Of a stretch of 64,000 nucleotides of DNA, positions 39,471 to 50,182 are shown one piece after another. This DNA comes from Georgfuchsia toluolica (GTDB lineage: Bacteria; Pseudomonadota; Gammaproteobacteria; Burkholderiales; Rhodocyclaceae). Each line of letters begins with the position of its first letter. Within the stretch, counting starts at the first letter, position 1. A program made the position numbers and the translations under genes. The stretch covers positions 2,232,001-2,296,000 of the forward strand of contig NZ_CAJQUM010000001.1 of the NCBI RefSeq assembly GCF_907163265.1, written 5' to 3'. The notes under the pieces were generated by a model that made no database searches, was not told the origin of the DNA, and was given only the letters and a program-made list of their open reading frames with translations.

Positions 39471-39518
39471 CTCTATGAGATTGGAACCACGTAAAATAGT
39501 TCCACAGTTTCGTAATAA

Positions 39519-40550
<1,032 letters not shown>

Positions 40551-40562
40551 GGTTTCTGGTTT

Positions 40563-41138
40563 TCAGCGCTGCAGCAATAACCAGTGCTGAGTCCACTGGT
40601 CCATGGGGTCGTTCTTGAAACCGCTCTTGACGAAGCGGTGCCAGCGGCCGATGACATAGTCCACCAGTATCGCTGCATGCGCGCCGACATCATGTTCGGC
40701 CGGCAGCCTGCCTTGCGTCACGGCTATGCGCAGACTTTGCTTCAGTGTGGCTTCAATGCGGTCAGTGACCTGGTTGATGCGCACTTGCAGGCGCGGGTTT
40801 TCATGCACCAGCGCGTCGCCGATCAATACCCGTGTCAAACCGCGATTTTTTTGTGCAAAGCGCAGCGTGGTGGCCACCATCAATTCAACTTGGCGCAGGC
40901 CAGATTCCTCGTCGACGCCGATCTGGTTCAGCACCGAGAAAATGCCGCTTTCGATGAACTCGATGAGGCCCTCGTACATCTGCGCCTTGCTGGCGAAGTG
41001 GCGGTAAAGTGCGGCTTCCGAGACAACGAGCTTGGCCGCCAGGAGCGCCGTGGTGACTTTTTCTCCGGCCGGATTCTCCAGCATCGCGGCGATGGTTTGC
41101 AGTATCTGGAGCTTGCGCTCGCCCGGTTTTGCAGCCAT
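40563..41138 (-). CDS. slmA: SlmA-like nucleoid occlusion factor (TetR family)
   Basis: 191 residues. N-terminal TetR helix-turn-helix (VTTALLAAKLVVSEAALYRHFASKAQMYEGL) with the typical SlmA reading AALYRHFASKAQM, and a C-terminal dimer domain. SlmA binds DNA and stops FtsZ polymerising over the nucleoid. GGGGGGAG is an excellent ribosome site. A perfect 16-base palindrome lies 23 bases upstream of the start. Convergent with hemB, 12 bases apart. Confidence 0.9.
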   Translation of the reverse strand: MAAKPGERKLQILQTIAAMLENPAGEKVTTALLAAKLVVSEAALYRHFASKAQMYEGLIEFIESGIFSVLNQIGVDEESGLRQVELMVATTLRFAQKNRGLTRVLIGDALVHENPRLQVRINQVTDRIEATLKQSLRIAVTQGRLPAEHDVGAHAAILVDYVIGRWHRFVKSGFKNDPMDQWTQHWLLLQR

Positions 41139-41160
41139 TTGTCTCCCCCCTTAATGCTTA

Positions 41161-41176
41161 TGCAATAATTATTGCA
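41161..41176. promoter_or_regulatory. Perfect 16-bp palindrome upstream of slmA
   Basis: TGCAATAATTATTGCA is perfectly self-complementary and lies between the dispersed repeat and the slmA ribosome site. A palindrome of this size in front of a TetR-family gene is a likely operator, perhaps for autoregulation. It differs from the published E. coli SlmA site (GTGAGTACTCAC), so another regulator is possible. Confidence 0.5.
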
Positions 41177-41184
41177 CCCCTGCG

Positions 41185-41313
41185 GATGATAAAACGCAAA
41201 GGCAAATTGAATGCCCCCACCCGTCCCCGCCCCAGGGCGGGACTACTGATTAGCTCGCTGCACTCGATTACAACAAATCACTTCGTTATTACATTTTTTT
41301 ACGCTAATGCTGG
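41185..41313 (+). repeat. Dispersed palindromic repeat, copy 3
   Basis: AAACGCAAAGGCAAATTGAA head, CCCCGCCCCAGGGCGGG hairpin, GACTACTGATTAGCTCGCTG and a tail ending TTTTTTACGCTAATGCTGG. Aligns with copy 2 over about 130 bases, with a diverged tail. It ends four bases before the argB stop and may shape the 3' end of argB mRNA. Confidence 0.7.
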
Positions 41314-41316
41314 CGC

Positions 41317-42312
<996 letters not shown>

Positions 42313-42729
42313 TTACTGAATCGTGATGCGCCTGGCTTGTACGGCGGTCTTCTTCGGCAGCGTCAGTTCCAGCACGCCATTGTTGTACCTGGCGACGGTC
42401 TGGTTTTCGTCGATTTCCTGCGCCAACTGGAAGCTGCGCGATACCTTGCCAAAGTAGCGCTCTGTGCGCAGGACGCGCTCGCCTTCCTTGATTTCCTTCT
42501 CCTGCTTGCGCTCGGCGGAGATCGCCACCACGGCGCCGTCGATGTCGACGTGGATATCTTCTTTGTTCACGCCCGGCAATTCGGCATGCACCTCGTAGGC
42601 ATTGTCGTTTTCCTTCACATCAACGCGCAGTTCCGGCGCTTCACGGCCCTGGCCGAAATCCACGGGGCGAACAAAAAATCCGCGGAACAGTTCGTCAAAC
42701 GGATCGTAACGTTTTGTCAGATTGCTCAT
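42313..42729 (-). CDS. Hsp20-family small heat-shock protein
   Basis: 138 residues. Alpha-crystallin domain: LRVDVKENDNAYEVHAELPGVNKEDIHVDID, then the GVLELTLPKK strand. The usual C-terminal I-x-I anchor is present as ITIQ. It forms oligomers that hold unfolded proteins for refolding. AAGGAG is seven bases before ATG 42729. A sigma-32 promoter is found 60 bases upstream and a strong terminator downstream, so it is a stand-alone heat-shock gene. Confidence 0.93.
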   Translation of the reverse strand: MSNLTKRYDPFDELFRGFFVRPVDFGQGREAPELRVDVKENDNAYEVHAELPGVNKEDIHVDIDGAVVAISAERKQEKEIKEGERVLRTERYFGKVSRSFQLAQEIDENQTVARYNNGVLELTLPKKTAVQARRITIQ

Positions 42730-42788
42730 GTGCTTCTCCTTGTATCGGGTTTGGTTAATCAGTTGCGGTGTATTTGCCGCGCAATAGA

Positions 42789-42817
42789 TAAATCGGGATG
42801 TTTCCCTGGTTTTCAAG
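42789..42817 (-). promoter_or_regulatory. Sigma-32 heat-shock promoter of hsp20
   Basis: On the minus strand CTTGAAA (42817-42811), a 13-base spacer and CCCGATTT (42797-42790). This matches CTTGAAA-N11-16-CCCCATNT with one change. The leader to the ATG would be about 50 bases. It lies in the divergent gap with the CWC gene. Confidence 0.75.
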
Positions 42818-42865
42818 TGCCTGCGTTCCTTGCGGTTGCTGACATTTGCATTCACAATCTTTGCC

Positions 42866-43054
42866 ATGTCTTCCGAAATACATGAAAACAGCCGCTGCCC
42901 GAAGTGCGGCGCCGAATTCCGCTGCGGTGCAAAATCGGGCGAGAAGACCTGCTGGTGTATGGCACAACCGGTATTGGCTGATGCAGATACCGATGCAAGA
43001 GACTGCTACTGTCCGCAATGCCTCAAGGAGTTGTTGGCCTCAAAGGGAATATGA
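42866..43054 (+). CDS. Cysteine-rich CWC family protein
   Basis: 62 residues with eight cysteines: CPKCGAEFRCG, TCWCMA and YCPQCLKELL. The central CWC motif defines a small family of unknown function, probably binding zinc or another metal. ATG 42866 removes a leader-like extension seen from upstream starts. The last 32 bases overlap nudB tail to tail. Confidence 0.8.
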   Translation: MSSEIHENSRCPKCGAEFRCGAKSGEKTCWCMAQPVLADADTDARDCYCPQCLKELLASKGI

Positions 43055-43478
43055 GCGGCAACATGAGGATCGCGTCGCGGTTGGTCCATGAAAAACATTC
43101 TGCCGCAGCTTCACGGAACGGTAACCAACGATAGGCAAGATGCTCATCGGGTGCCAGTCGTATCGGCATCACCGCTGGCACGCAGAGGCTGAAAACGTTC
43201 TCCCGGTTATGGGTGACATCGGGCGCGAAGCGCTCCGGCGAAAGCGAGATGCGGAAGTTGTTGACGACATTCCATGCCACGAACTCGCTCGCGGATGCAT
43301 CGATACCGGTTTCCTCATGTACCTCGCGTTGCGCCGTGTCGAGCAGGACTTCGCCTTCTTCAATGCTGCCCGTCACCGACTGCCAGAAGCCGGGGTGTTT
43401 GGCGCGCTCCAGCAACAGCACGTCAAGCGCGGGAGTATGAATCACCACGAGCACGGAGACCGGTATTTTGTATTTCAT
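43023..43478 (-). CDS. nudB: Dihydroneopterin triphosphate diphosphatase
   Basis: 151 residues, Nudix hydrolase. The Nudix box runs from GSIEEGE to REVHEETGI with the spaced Gly-Glu-Arg-Glu-Glu pattern intact. NudB removes pyrophosphate from dihydroneopterin triphosphate in folate synthesis. The position 19 bases after aspS on the same strand is the usual one for nudB. Convergent overlap with the CWC gene. Confidence 0.9.
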   Translation of the reverse strand: MKYKIPVSVLVVIHTPALDVLLLERAKHPGFWQSVTGSIEEGEVLLDTAQREVHEETGIDASASEFVAWNVVNNFRISLSPERFAPDVTHNRENVFSLCVPAVMPIRLAPDEHLAYRWLPFREAAAECFSWTNRDAILMLPLIFPLRPTTP

Positions 43479-43497
43479 ACCGGGATTGCCGTGTTGC

Positions 43498-45297
43498 TCA
43501 GGATTTGCCGACTTCTACTTGCGTTTCCACCTTCTGCCGCAGGCGGATATGCAATTCGCGCAACTGCTTCTCATCGACCGGCGACGGTGCATCGGTGAGC
43601 AGGCATTGCGCGCGCTGGGTCTTGGGGAAGGCGATCACGTCGCGAATCGACTCGGCACCCGTCATCATGGTAACGATGCGATCGAGGCCGAAGGCGAGGC
43701 CGCCGTGCGGTGGTGCGCCGTACTTGAGCGCATCGAGCAGGAAGCCGAACTTGAGCCGGGCCTCCTCGGCGCCGATGCCGAGGGCGCGGAACACCTTGCT
43801 CTGCACTTCTTCGCGGTGGATACGCACCGAGCCGCCGCCGATTTCCGAGCCGTTGAGGGCCAGGTCGTAGGCCTTGGCCAGACACCTGCCCGGATCGGTT
43901 GCGAGGAAATCCTCATGGCCGGCCTTGGGCGCGGTGAAGGGATGGTGGCAGGCATTCCAGCGCTTGCCCTCCTCGTCGTACTCGAACATCGGGAAATCCA
44001 CCACCCAGAGCGGCTCCCATGCCTTGCCATTGAGATAACCCTTTTCGTGGCCAAGCTTGATGCGCAGCGCGCCGATGGCGTCATTGACGATCTTGGTCTT
44101 GTCGGCGCCGAAGAAAATCAGGTCGCCGGATTGCGCGCCGGTGCGCTCGACGATGGCCTTCAGCGCTGCGGCATGCAGGTTCTTGACGATGGGCGATTGC
44201 AGGCCTTCCTCGTTGAGCTTCGATGCATCGTTGACCTTGATATAAGCCAGGCCCTTGGCGCCGTAGATTTTGACGAATTCGGCGTAGCCGTCGATCTCGC
44301 TGCGGGTCAGGCTGGCGCCGTTCGGAATACGCAGTGCGGCGACGCGACCACCGGAGCTGGCGGGACCGCTGAATACCTTGAAGGCGACGTCGGCCACGGC
44401 ATCGGTGACATCGACCAGTTCCAGCGTTACGCGCAGATCGGGCTTGTCTGAACCATAACGCTGCATGGCTTCAGCATAGCTCATGCGCGGAAAGGGATTC
44501 GGCAGTTCGACGGCGAGTGTTTCCTCGAATACCGTGCGGATCATCGCCTCCATCAGGGCCATGATCTGCTGCTCATCCATGAACGAGGTTTCGATATCGA
44601 CCTGGGTGAATTCGGGCTGGCGGTCGGCGCGCAGGTCTTCGTCGCGGAAACACTTGACGATCTGGTAGTAGCGATCGAAACCGGCCACCATCAGCAACTG
44701 CTTGAATAGTTGCGGCGATTGCGGCAAGGCGAAGAACTGCCCCGGCTGTACGCGCGACGGCACCAGATAGTCGCGCGCACCTTCGGGCGTGCTCTTGGTC
44801 AGCATCGGTGTCTCGATGTCAATGAAGCCGTTGGCGTCGAGAAAGCGGCGGAACGCCATCGTGGTGCGATAACGCAGCATCAGGTTCTTCTGCATCTGCG
44901 GACGGCGCAGATCGATGACGCGATGGGTCAGGCGCACGTTCTCGGACAGATTGTCATCGTCGAGCGAGAACGGCGGCGTGACGGCGGGATTCAGTATCTC
45001 CAGTTCGTGGCAAAGGATTTCGATTTCACCCGAAGCCAGATTGGCATTCACGGTGCCGGCCGGGCGGTGGCGCACCTTGCCGGTGACGCGCAGGACAAAC
45101 TCGTTGCGCACGCTTTCGGCCAGCGCGAACATTTCCGCGCGATCCGGATCGCAGACAACCTGCGCCAGGCCTGCGCGGTCGCGCAGGTCGATGAAAATGA
45201 CGCCGCCATGGTCGCGGCGGCGATGGGCCCAGCCGCAGAGGGTGACGGTTTGATCGATCAGGCTGGCATTGAGCTGGCCGCAGTAGTGAGTACGCAT
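43498..45297 (-). CDS. aspS: Aspartyl-tRNA synthetase, non-discriminating type
   Basis: 599 residues, bacterial-type class IIb enzyme: OB anticodon domain, catalytic core with motif 2 [16 protein letters not shown] and motif 3 GLAFGLDRI, and the GAD insertion. The anticodon domain reads HRRRDHGG. The His in this spot is the residue that marks AspRS able to charge tRNA-Asn as well, with correction by GatCAB (known for Pseudomonas and others). I infer indirect asparaginyl-tRNA formation here; it would require gatCAB and absence of asnS, neither visible. Confidence 0.95.
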   Translation of the reverse strand: MRTHYCGQLNASLIDQTVTLCGWAHRRRDHGGVIFIDLRDRAGLAQVVCDPDRAEMFALAESVRNEFVLRVTGKVRHRPAGTVNANLASGEIEILCHELEILNPAVTPPFSLDDDNLSENVRLTHRVIDLRRPQMQKNLMLRYRTTMAFRRFLDANGFIDIETPMLTKSTPEGARDYLVPSRVQPGQFFALPQSPQLFKQLLMVAGFDRYYQIVKCFRDEDLRADRQPEFTQVDIETSFMDEQQIMALMEAMIRTVFEETLAVELPNPFPRMSYAEAMQRYGSDKPDLRVTLELVDVTDAVADVAFKVFSGPASSGGRVAALRIPNGASLTRSEIDGYAEFVKIYGAKGLAYIKVNDASKLNEEGLQSPIVKNLHAAALKAIVERTGAQSGDLIFFGADKTKIVNDAIGALRIKLGHEKGYLNGKAWEPLWVVDFPMFEYDEEGKRWNACHHPFTAPKAGHEDFLATDPGRCLAKAYDLALNGSEIGGGSVRIHREEVQSKVFRALGIGAEEARLKFGFLLDALKYGAPPHGGLAFGLDRIVTMMTGAESIRDVIAFPKTQRAQCLLTDAPSPVDEKQLRELHIRLRQKVETQVEVGKS

Positions 45298-45314
45298 ATT
45301 GATTCCATGGGATG

Positions 45315-45340
45315 AAAAAGGCGCCGGCGATGCCGGTGCC
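45315..45340 (-). terminator. Hairpin with T tract between the DUF502 gene and aspS
   Basis: Nine-base-pair stem GGCACCGGC/GCCGGCGCC (one G-T pair, three-base loop) followed on the minus strand by TTTTTCATCC. It would end or attenuate transcription coming from fmdB and the DUF502 gene just before aspS. Confidence 0.55.
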
Positions 45341-45344
45341 GGGG

Positions 45345-45971
45345 CTATTCGTTCTGGGCGTGAGTGGCAGGATGTAGCGCGGTTGGGGCGACGACTCCCA
45401 TGGAGATGATGTATTTAAGGGCGCTGTCGACACTCATGTCGAGTTCTATCGTGTCGCGTTTGCGCACGAAAAAGAAAAAGCCGTTGACCGGGCTGGGCGC
45501 AGTCGGAATGAAGACCCCGACCATTTCATCCGCGCACGCGGCTGAGACTTCGCTGACCGGGATATTGGTCTGGAAAGCGATCGACCAGGCTTCGGGGTGC
45601 GGATAACGCACCAGCAGCACTTTGCGCAAGCCAACGCCGCTATTGCCCAGTAGCGTGTCGCTCACCTGCTTGACGCTGTGATAAACCGATTTGACGACCG
45701 GGATGCGCGATAGCAGGCTTTCCCAGAACAGCAGAAAACGCTGCCCGACAATGTTGGTCGCGACAACGCCGCTGACGAGGACCACGAGCAGCGTCAGCAC
45801 GACGCCGATTCCGGGCAGGTAGAAACCCATCAGGTGCTCGGGACGCGACGCTTCCGGCAACAGCAGCAGCGATTGATCCATGGTGCGGATGATCGTGGCG
45901 AGTACCCACAGGGTGATCACCAGCGGCACCCAAATCAGCAGCCCGGTAATGAAATATTTTTTCAGGGCCAA
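45345..45971 (-). CDS. DUF502 family membrane protein
   Basis: 208 residues with two membrane helices near the N-terminus ([20 protein letters not shown] and the [23 protein letters not shown] region) and a soluble domain containing [16 protein letters not shown] and [13 protein letters not shown], the conserved parts of DUF502. Function unknown. The start is a TTG at 45971. Order fmdB-DUF502-aspS is conserved in betaproteobacteria. Confidence 0.88.
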   Translation of the reverse strand: MALKKYFITGLLIWVPLVITLWVLATIIRTMDQSLLLLPEASRPEHLMGFYLPGIGVVLTLLVVLVSGVVATNIVGQRFLLFWESLLSRIPVVKSVYHSVKQVSDTLLGNSGVGLRKVLLVRYPHPEAWSIAFQTNIPVSEVSAACADEMVGVFIPTAPSPVNGFFFFVRKRDTIELDMSVDSALKYIISMGVVAPTALHPATHAQNE

Positions 45972-45991
45972 AGCTTTCTAGCCAGGGCTTG

Positions 45992-46261
45992 TCAACTGCA
46001 CGATGAGGGGCAGGCGCCAGTGCCGCCTTGACAAGGAGGTACTGCAGCATCGGGCTTGGATTGTGCCGCCGGTTTGCTACCGCCCTTGAAGTCGGTTGCG
46101 TACCAGCCGCTGCCCTTGAGCTGGAAACCAGCGGCGGTCACTTGCTTTGCAAAGCTGTCGACATGGCATTCGGGACAGGTATTGAGCGGCGCATCACTCA
46201 ATTTTTGCAGAACGTCTTTTTCGAAACCGCATGCTGTGCAGCGATATGCGTAAATAGGCAT
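45992..46261 (-). CDS. FmdB-type zinc ribbon regulatory protein
   Basis: 89 residues. N-terminal zinc ribbon MPIYAYRCTACG ... CPECH, then the family stretch KQVTAAGFQLKGSGWYATDF. The C-terminus is Cys-rich (PPCQGGTGACPSSC). Named for a putative formamidase regulator but found mostly with no known role. ATG 46261 is the conserved start. First gene of the fmdB-DUF502-aspS group, with a TATAAT upstream. Confidence 0.9.
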   Translation of the reverse strand: MPIYAYRCTACGFEKDVLQKLSDAPLNTCPECHVDSFAKQVTAAGFQLKGSGWYATDFKGGSKPAAQSKPDAAVPPCQGGTGACPSSCS

Positions 46262-46287
46262 GATTGTTGCCCCCAAATAAAGGTCGG

Positions 46288-46293
46288 ATTATA
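46288..46293 (-). promoter_or_regulatory. -10 element for fmdB-DUF502-aspS
   Basis: TATAAT on the minus strand, 27 bases before the fmdB start. No strong -35 is visible at 16-18 bases, so the assignment rests on the perfect -10 and position. Confidence 0.45.
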
Positions 46294-46356
46294 ACGTAAG
46301 GGCCTGCGGCAAAAGGCACCGTAGGGCAACCTGGATGGGGGTGAGACGGCGCTTTT

Positions 46357-47217
46357 TCAACCCCGCAGCACGCTGCCCAGATAGACTTGTGTCAGCGGTT
46401 TGCCCCAGAACAGGGCAATGACGCCGGCGGCGGCGAGATAAGGTCCGAACGGAATCGGCACATTGCGGCCGTGGCGCGCCACCACGATCAAGGCAATGCC
46501 GACCAGCGCGCCGACCAGGGACGAAAGCAATATCGTCAACGGCAGCACCTGCCAGCCGACCCAGGCGCCGATAGCGGCGAGCAGCTTGAAGTCACCGTAG
46601 CCCATTCCCTCCTTGCCGGTTAACAGCTTGAAGCCCCAATAGACCGACCACAGCGAGAGATAGCCGGCAATGACGCCAACCACCGCGCTGGCGAGGTTTG
46701 TGTAAGTGCCCCACAAATTGAACAGCAGGCCGGCCCAAAGCAGGGGCAGCGTCAGGTCGTCGGGCAGCAGTTGGGTATCGAAGTCGATGAAGCTCAGGGC
46801 GATGGCGACGGCGCAGAAAAACATCGCTCCCAGCGTCGCGGCGGAATAACCTAAGCGCCATGCGGCGAGACCGAATAGCGCGGCGGTCAATAGTTCCACC
46901 AGTGGGTAACGCAGGCTGATGGACGCTTTGCACTCGCGACAGCGGCCCTTGAGGAACAGGTAGCTGAGGACGGGAATGTTCTCGATTGCCGAAATCGCAT
47001 GGCCGCAATGCGGGCAACGCGAGCGCGGCGCAGCCAGCGTGAACTTTTCGGCGTTGGGCAGCGTTTCGCCGCGCAACTCGGCGCATTGGCACTGCCAGTC
47101 TCGTTCCATCATTTTCGGCAGGCGATGGATCACGACATTCAGAAAACTGCCCACAATCAAGCCAAACACGGCTGAAAGAATGATCAAGCTGAATGGATCC
47201 TGAAGAACAGTGAGCAT
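46357..47217 (-). CDS. pilD: Prepilin peptidase/N-methyltransferase PilD
   Basis: 286 residues from ATG 47217. A24 aspartic peptidase: catalytic Asp in DFDTQLLPDD and GYGDFK, the cytoplasmic four-cysteine zinc loop (CPHC, CREC), and eight membrane helices. It cleaves and methylates the prepilins, including those of the MSHA-like locus here. Further in-frame starts exist at 47253 and 47244, but they lie in a hairpin (AACATG-CGAAG-CATGTT). Downstream of pilC on the same strand. Confidence 0.93.
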   Translation of the reverse strand: MLTVLQDPFSLIILSAVFGLIVGSFLNVVIHRLPKMMERDWQCQCAELRGETLPNAEKFTLAAPRSRCPHCGHAISAIENIPVLSYLFLKGRCRECKASISLRYPLVELLTAALFGLAAWRLGYSAATLGAMFFCAVAIALSFIDFDTQLLPDDLTLPLLWAGLLFNLWGTYTNLASAVVGVIAGYLSLWSVYWGFKLLTGKEGMGYGDFKLLAAIGAWVGWQVLPLTILLSSLVGALVGIALIVVARHGRNVPIPFGPYLAAAGVIALFWGKPLTQVYLGSVLRG

Positions 47218-47239
47218 CGAAGCAGTTTCAGTGGAGGCT

Positions 47240-47328
47240 AACATGCGAAGCATGTTATGCCGGAACCAAAGCTACCGATCGGTAGCCCCAGCAGCGAAGC
47301 GAATGCGACGAGCAGTACAGGTTCCGGC
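47240..47328. repeat. Nested palindromes in the pilC-pilD gap
   Basis: Three dyads: AACATG-CGAAG-CATGTT (47240-47256), a perfect GCTACCGATCGGTAGC (47271-47286), and outer arms GCCGGAACC (47259-47267) with GGTTCCGGC (47320-47328). The region between pilC and pilD can therefore fold strongly and may set their relative expression. It shows no coding potential of its own. Confidence 0.5.
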
Positions 47329-47360
47329 GCACCGCCGGCCGCGGAAACCATTGCCATCTA

Positions 47361-48584
47361 TCAACCGCCGACGACGGAACCGAGCTTGAAGATCGGCAGA
47401 TACATGGCGATGACGATGCCGCCGATAACCACGCCCAGGATGGCCATAATCATGGGTTCCATCAGCGCAGTGAGGTTCTCGACCGCATCGTCAACCTCGG
47501 CCTCGAAGAAATCGGCCACCTTGCCCAGCATACTGTCCAGGGCGCCGGATTCTTCGCCGATGGCGACCATCTGCAATACCATGCTCGGAAACACGTTTGA
47601 GTTCTGCATTGCTGCAACAAGCGTATTGCCGGTACTGATCTCGTTCTGGATCTGCTTGGTGGCTACTTTATAGACATAGTTGCCCGCCGCGCCGCCAACC
47701 GACTCCAGCGACTCCACCAGCGGGACACCCGCCGCAAACATGGTTGCCAGCGTCCGGGTCCAACGCGCAATGATGGCTTTTTGCAGGAGAGGGCCGAACA
47801 AGGGGAGTTTGAGTACCATTCGGTCCATGGCGATCTGGACCGCCAGCGACCTTTTCTTGACGTAGATGAAACCGAAAATGGCGCCGCCAATACCGCCGAA
47901 CACCGCCCACCAGTAAGCGACGAAAAACTCCGACATGGCGATGACCACCAGGGTCGGTCCCGGGAGGTCGGCGCCGAAACTGGAGAACACGCTCTTGAAT
48001 TGCGGCACCACGAAAATCATGATGATGGCGGTCACAATGAAAGCTACCGTCAGAATCGTGATCGGATAGCTCATCGCTCCCTTGATTTTCTTTTTCAGCG
48101 CAAGGGACTTTTCCTTGTAGGTGGCAAGACGATCGAGCAGGGACTCCAGTATCCCGGCCTGTTCCCCCGCTCCGACCAGATTGCAGTAGAGCGCGTCGAA
48201 GTAAAGCGGGTGCTTGCGGAAAGCCGAGTTCAGGTTCGAGCCGGTTTCGATATCCGTCTTGATCTCGATCAGCAGGCGGGTTACGGCGGCGTTGCTGGAT
48301 CCCTTGGCGACGATATCGAAAGATTGCAGCAAAGGTACGCCGGCCTTCATCATGGTGGCCAGTTGGCGCGTGAATAGAACAATGTCCTTCTCCTCGACCT
48401 TGCCGCCGCTTCGCGCCGACTGCTTCTTGATCTTGGTAACAATAAATCCCTGGCGGCGCAGGGTAGTCTGGACAGCCACTTCGCCCGTCGCCCGCATTTC
48501 ACCGCCAATGGCCTTCCCGGAGCGGTCCTTGCCCTTCCAAGAGTAGATAAATTCTTTTTGCGCGGTTTTTTTCGCAGCGGCCAT
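47361..48584 (-). CDS. pilC: Type IV pilus platform protein PilC
   Basis: 407 residues, two T2SS-F domains and membrane helices as in MshG, but closer to type IVa PilC: FIYSWKGKDRSGK at the start, LLQSFDIVAKGSSN, FDALYCNLVGAGEQAGIL and VFPSMVLQMVAIGEESGALD. It forms the platform for PilB and PilT motors. pilB normally lies directly upstream; here 137 bases separate it from an unrelated gene, so its motor is elsewhere. Confidence 0.93.
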   Translation of the reverse strand: MAAAKKTAQKEFIYSWKGKDRSGKAIGGEMRATGEVAVQTTLRRQGFIVTKIKKQSARSGGKVEEKDIVLFTRQLATMMKAGVPLLQSFDIVAKGSSNAAVTRLLIEIKTDIETGSNLNSAFRKHPLYFDALYCNLVGAGEQAGILESLLDRLATYKEKSLALKKKIKGAMSYPITILTVAFIVTAIIMIFVVPQFKSVFSSFGADLPGPTLVVIAMSEFFVAYWWAVFGGIGGAIFGFIYVKKRSLAVQIAMDRMVLKLPLFGPLLQKAIIARWTRTLATMFAAGVPLVESLESVGGAAGNYVYKVATKQIQNEISTGNTLVAAMQNSNVFPSMVLQMVAIGEESGALDSMLGKVADFFEAEVDDAVENLTALMEPMIMAILGVVIGGIVIAMYLPIFKLGSVVGG

Positions 48585-48721
48585 TGAGACTTCTCCCTAA
48601 TCGAACCCCATGTATGCAGCCAGCCGCCCATACGCGGGAAACCGATTTTCCATCCTTGATGATGCCCGGCCGGTGCGGCTTTGTAAAGCCCGGCCTATGA
48701 CGGAATCCTCACTGGTTTTCA

Positions 48722-49987
48722 CTATTTTGGCCTGCTGAGCCGGACAATTTTTACCGCCTTGTCCTGAGTTTGCACTACTTCCATGACAACACCACCGATT
48801 TTGGCGCTAATGCCTGCTTCGGGAATATCCTGAAAATACTCAAGGATGAGCCCATTCAGGGTCTTCGGCCCTTCCAGCGGCAAATCCAGGCCCAAAGAGC
48901 GATTCAGCTCGCGCAGAGGTTTGCCGCCTTCAACCAGAACGGTATTGTCTGTTTGCCAGCGCAACTCGTTGTCGACCCCCGGCAGGCCGGTGGTGAATTT
49001 GCCGATGATTTCCTCGATGATGTCTTCCAGAGTGATGAGGCCCTGGATTTCGCCGTATTCGTCCACCACCAACCCCAGTCGCTGGCGATTTTCCTGGAAG
49101 AACTGGAGCTGGGAGTAGATATGCGTGCCGGCTGGAATGAAGTAGGGATCGGTTAGTTGCTGTCGCAGGGTGTCGTGATTCCACTCGCCGCCCAGTACAT
49201 GCGACAGCAGCCGGCGTTGGTGCAAGATGCCAATAACATTACCAGGATCGCCGTCATATACCGGCAAGTTGGTGTGATAGCTGGTGGCAAGCTGCTGGCG
49301 AATATCCTCCAGCGATGCTTGCAGGTCGATGGCTTCAACGCTGCCGCGCGGCTGCATGATGTCTTCAACTGTGATGTCTTCGAGATCAAACAGATTGAGC
49401 AGGATGGCGCGGTGCTGACTGGGAATGCCATGCACTGATTCAAGCACCAGGATGCGCAGTTCCTCGGTCGACAGGCGCAGTTCCTGGTGGCCCGGCTTGG
49501 GCTGCAGGTGCAGCAATTTAAGGAGTCCGGTAACCAGCAGATTCACGGTCCAGATCAGCGGATAGGCAATGCGCAGCATGGGCGCCAGAATGAAACTGAT
49601 GCGCTGCGTCAGCCAATCGGGATGCGTTGCGCCGATCACCTTCGGCGTGATTTCGGAAAATATCAGCAGGCAGAAGGTGATGAATACTGCACCGGCTTCA
49701 AGCGCCCATTTTTCCTCGCCGAACAGGGTGAGCGCGATATGGCCGGTGACCATCGCGGCGACGGCATTTACAAGAGTGTTGCCGAGCAGGATGACACCGA
49801 GCAGTTTGTCGGTGGTCCCCAGCAGCTTTACCGCCAATGCCGCGCCGGCGTTGCCTTCTCTGGCGAGATGGCGCAGGCGATGACGGTTCGAGGCCATCAT
49901 GGCCGTTTCGGCCATGGAGAAAAAACCGGAGCAGACCAGCAGTACAGCCAGCGTCCAAAACTGCGCAGAAAGCGGGATGTCCTCCAT
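48722..49987 (-). CDS. CNNM/CorC-family transporter-like protein with CBS pair
   Basis: 421 residues from ATG 49987. DUF21 membrane domain (FSMAETAMMASNRHRLRHL, EITPKVIGA), two CBS domains (DIMQPRGSVEAID, and LGLVVDEYGEIQGLITLEDIIEEIIG) and a C-terminal CorC_HlyC domain. Related proteins act in magnesium/cobalt efflux or resistance; haemolysin labels are historical. A TTG at 50014 is an alternative start. It precedes pilC, with an imperfect GGCCGG-type hairpin between them. Confidence 0.88.
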   Translation of the reverse strand: MEDIPLSAQFWTLAVLLVCSGFFSMAETAMMASNRHRLRHLAREGNAGAALAVKLLGTTDKLLGVILLGNTLVNAVAAMVTGHIALTLFGEEKWALEAGAVFITFCLLIFSEITPKVIGATHPDWLTQRISFILAPMLRIAYPLIWTVNLLVTGLLKLLHLQPKPGHQELRLSTEELRILVLESVHGIPSQHRAILLNLFDLEDITVEDIMQPRGSVEAIDLQASLEDIRQQLATSYHTNLPVYDGDPGNVIGILHQRRLLSHVLGGEWNHDTLRQQLTDPYFIPAGTHIYSQLQFFQENRQRLGLVVDEYGEIQGLITLEDIIEEIIGKFTTGLPGVDNELRWQTDNTVLVEGGKPLRELNRSLGLDLPLEGPKTLNGLILEYFQDIPEAGISAKIGGVVMEVVQTQDKAVKIVRLSRPK

Positions 49988-50050
49988 CCCTAAGCCGGCC
50001 GAGCCGGAATCCAACAGGGCTGCCTTCGATCATGCACTTGGTCTCTTGGC

Positions 50051-50150
50051 CGGAAAAGCGAATTGAAGGCCCACCCCACCCATCCGCCCCTCAAGGGGCG
50101 GCTACTGATTGGCTCGCTTCGCTCGATATTCTTCGCCAATTCTGCCAAGA
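50051..50150 (+). repeat. Dispersed palindromic repeat, copy 4
   Basis: Diverged copy: GGAAAAGCGAATTGAA head, CCGCCCCTCAAGGGGCGG hairpin, CTACTGATTGGCTCGCTTCG and a short tail. Lies between the CcsA-like gene and the CNNM gene. Less like the others in its tail. Confidence 0.6.
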
Positions 50151-50182
50151 CTTGAGTGGTAAGAGACTAGGATCCGTGCCAC

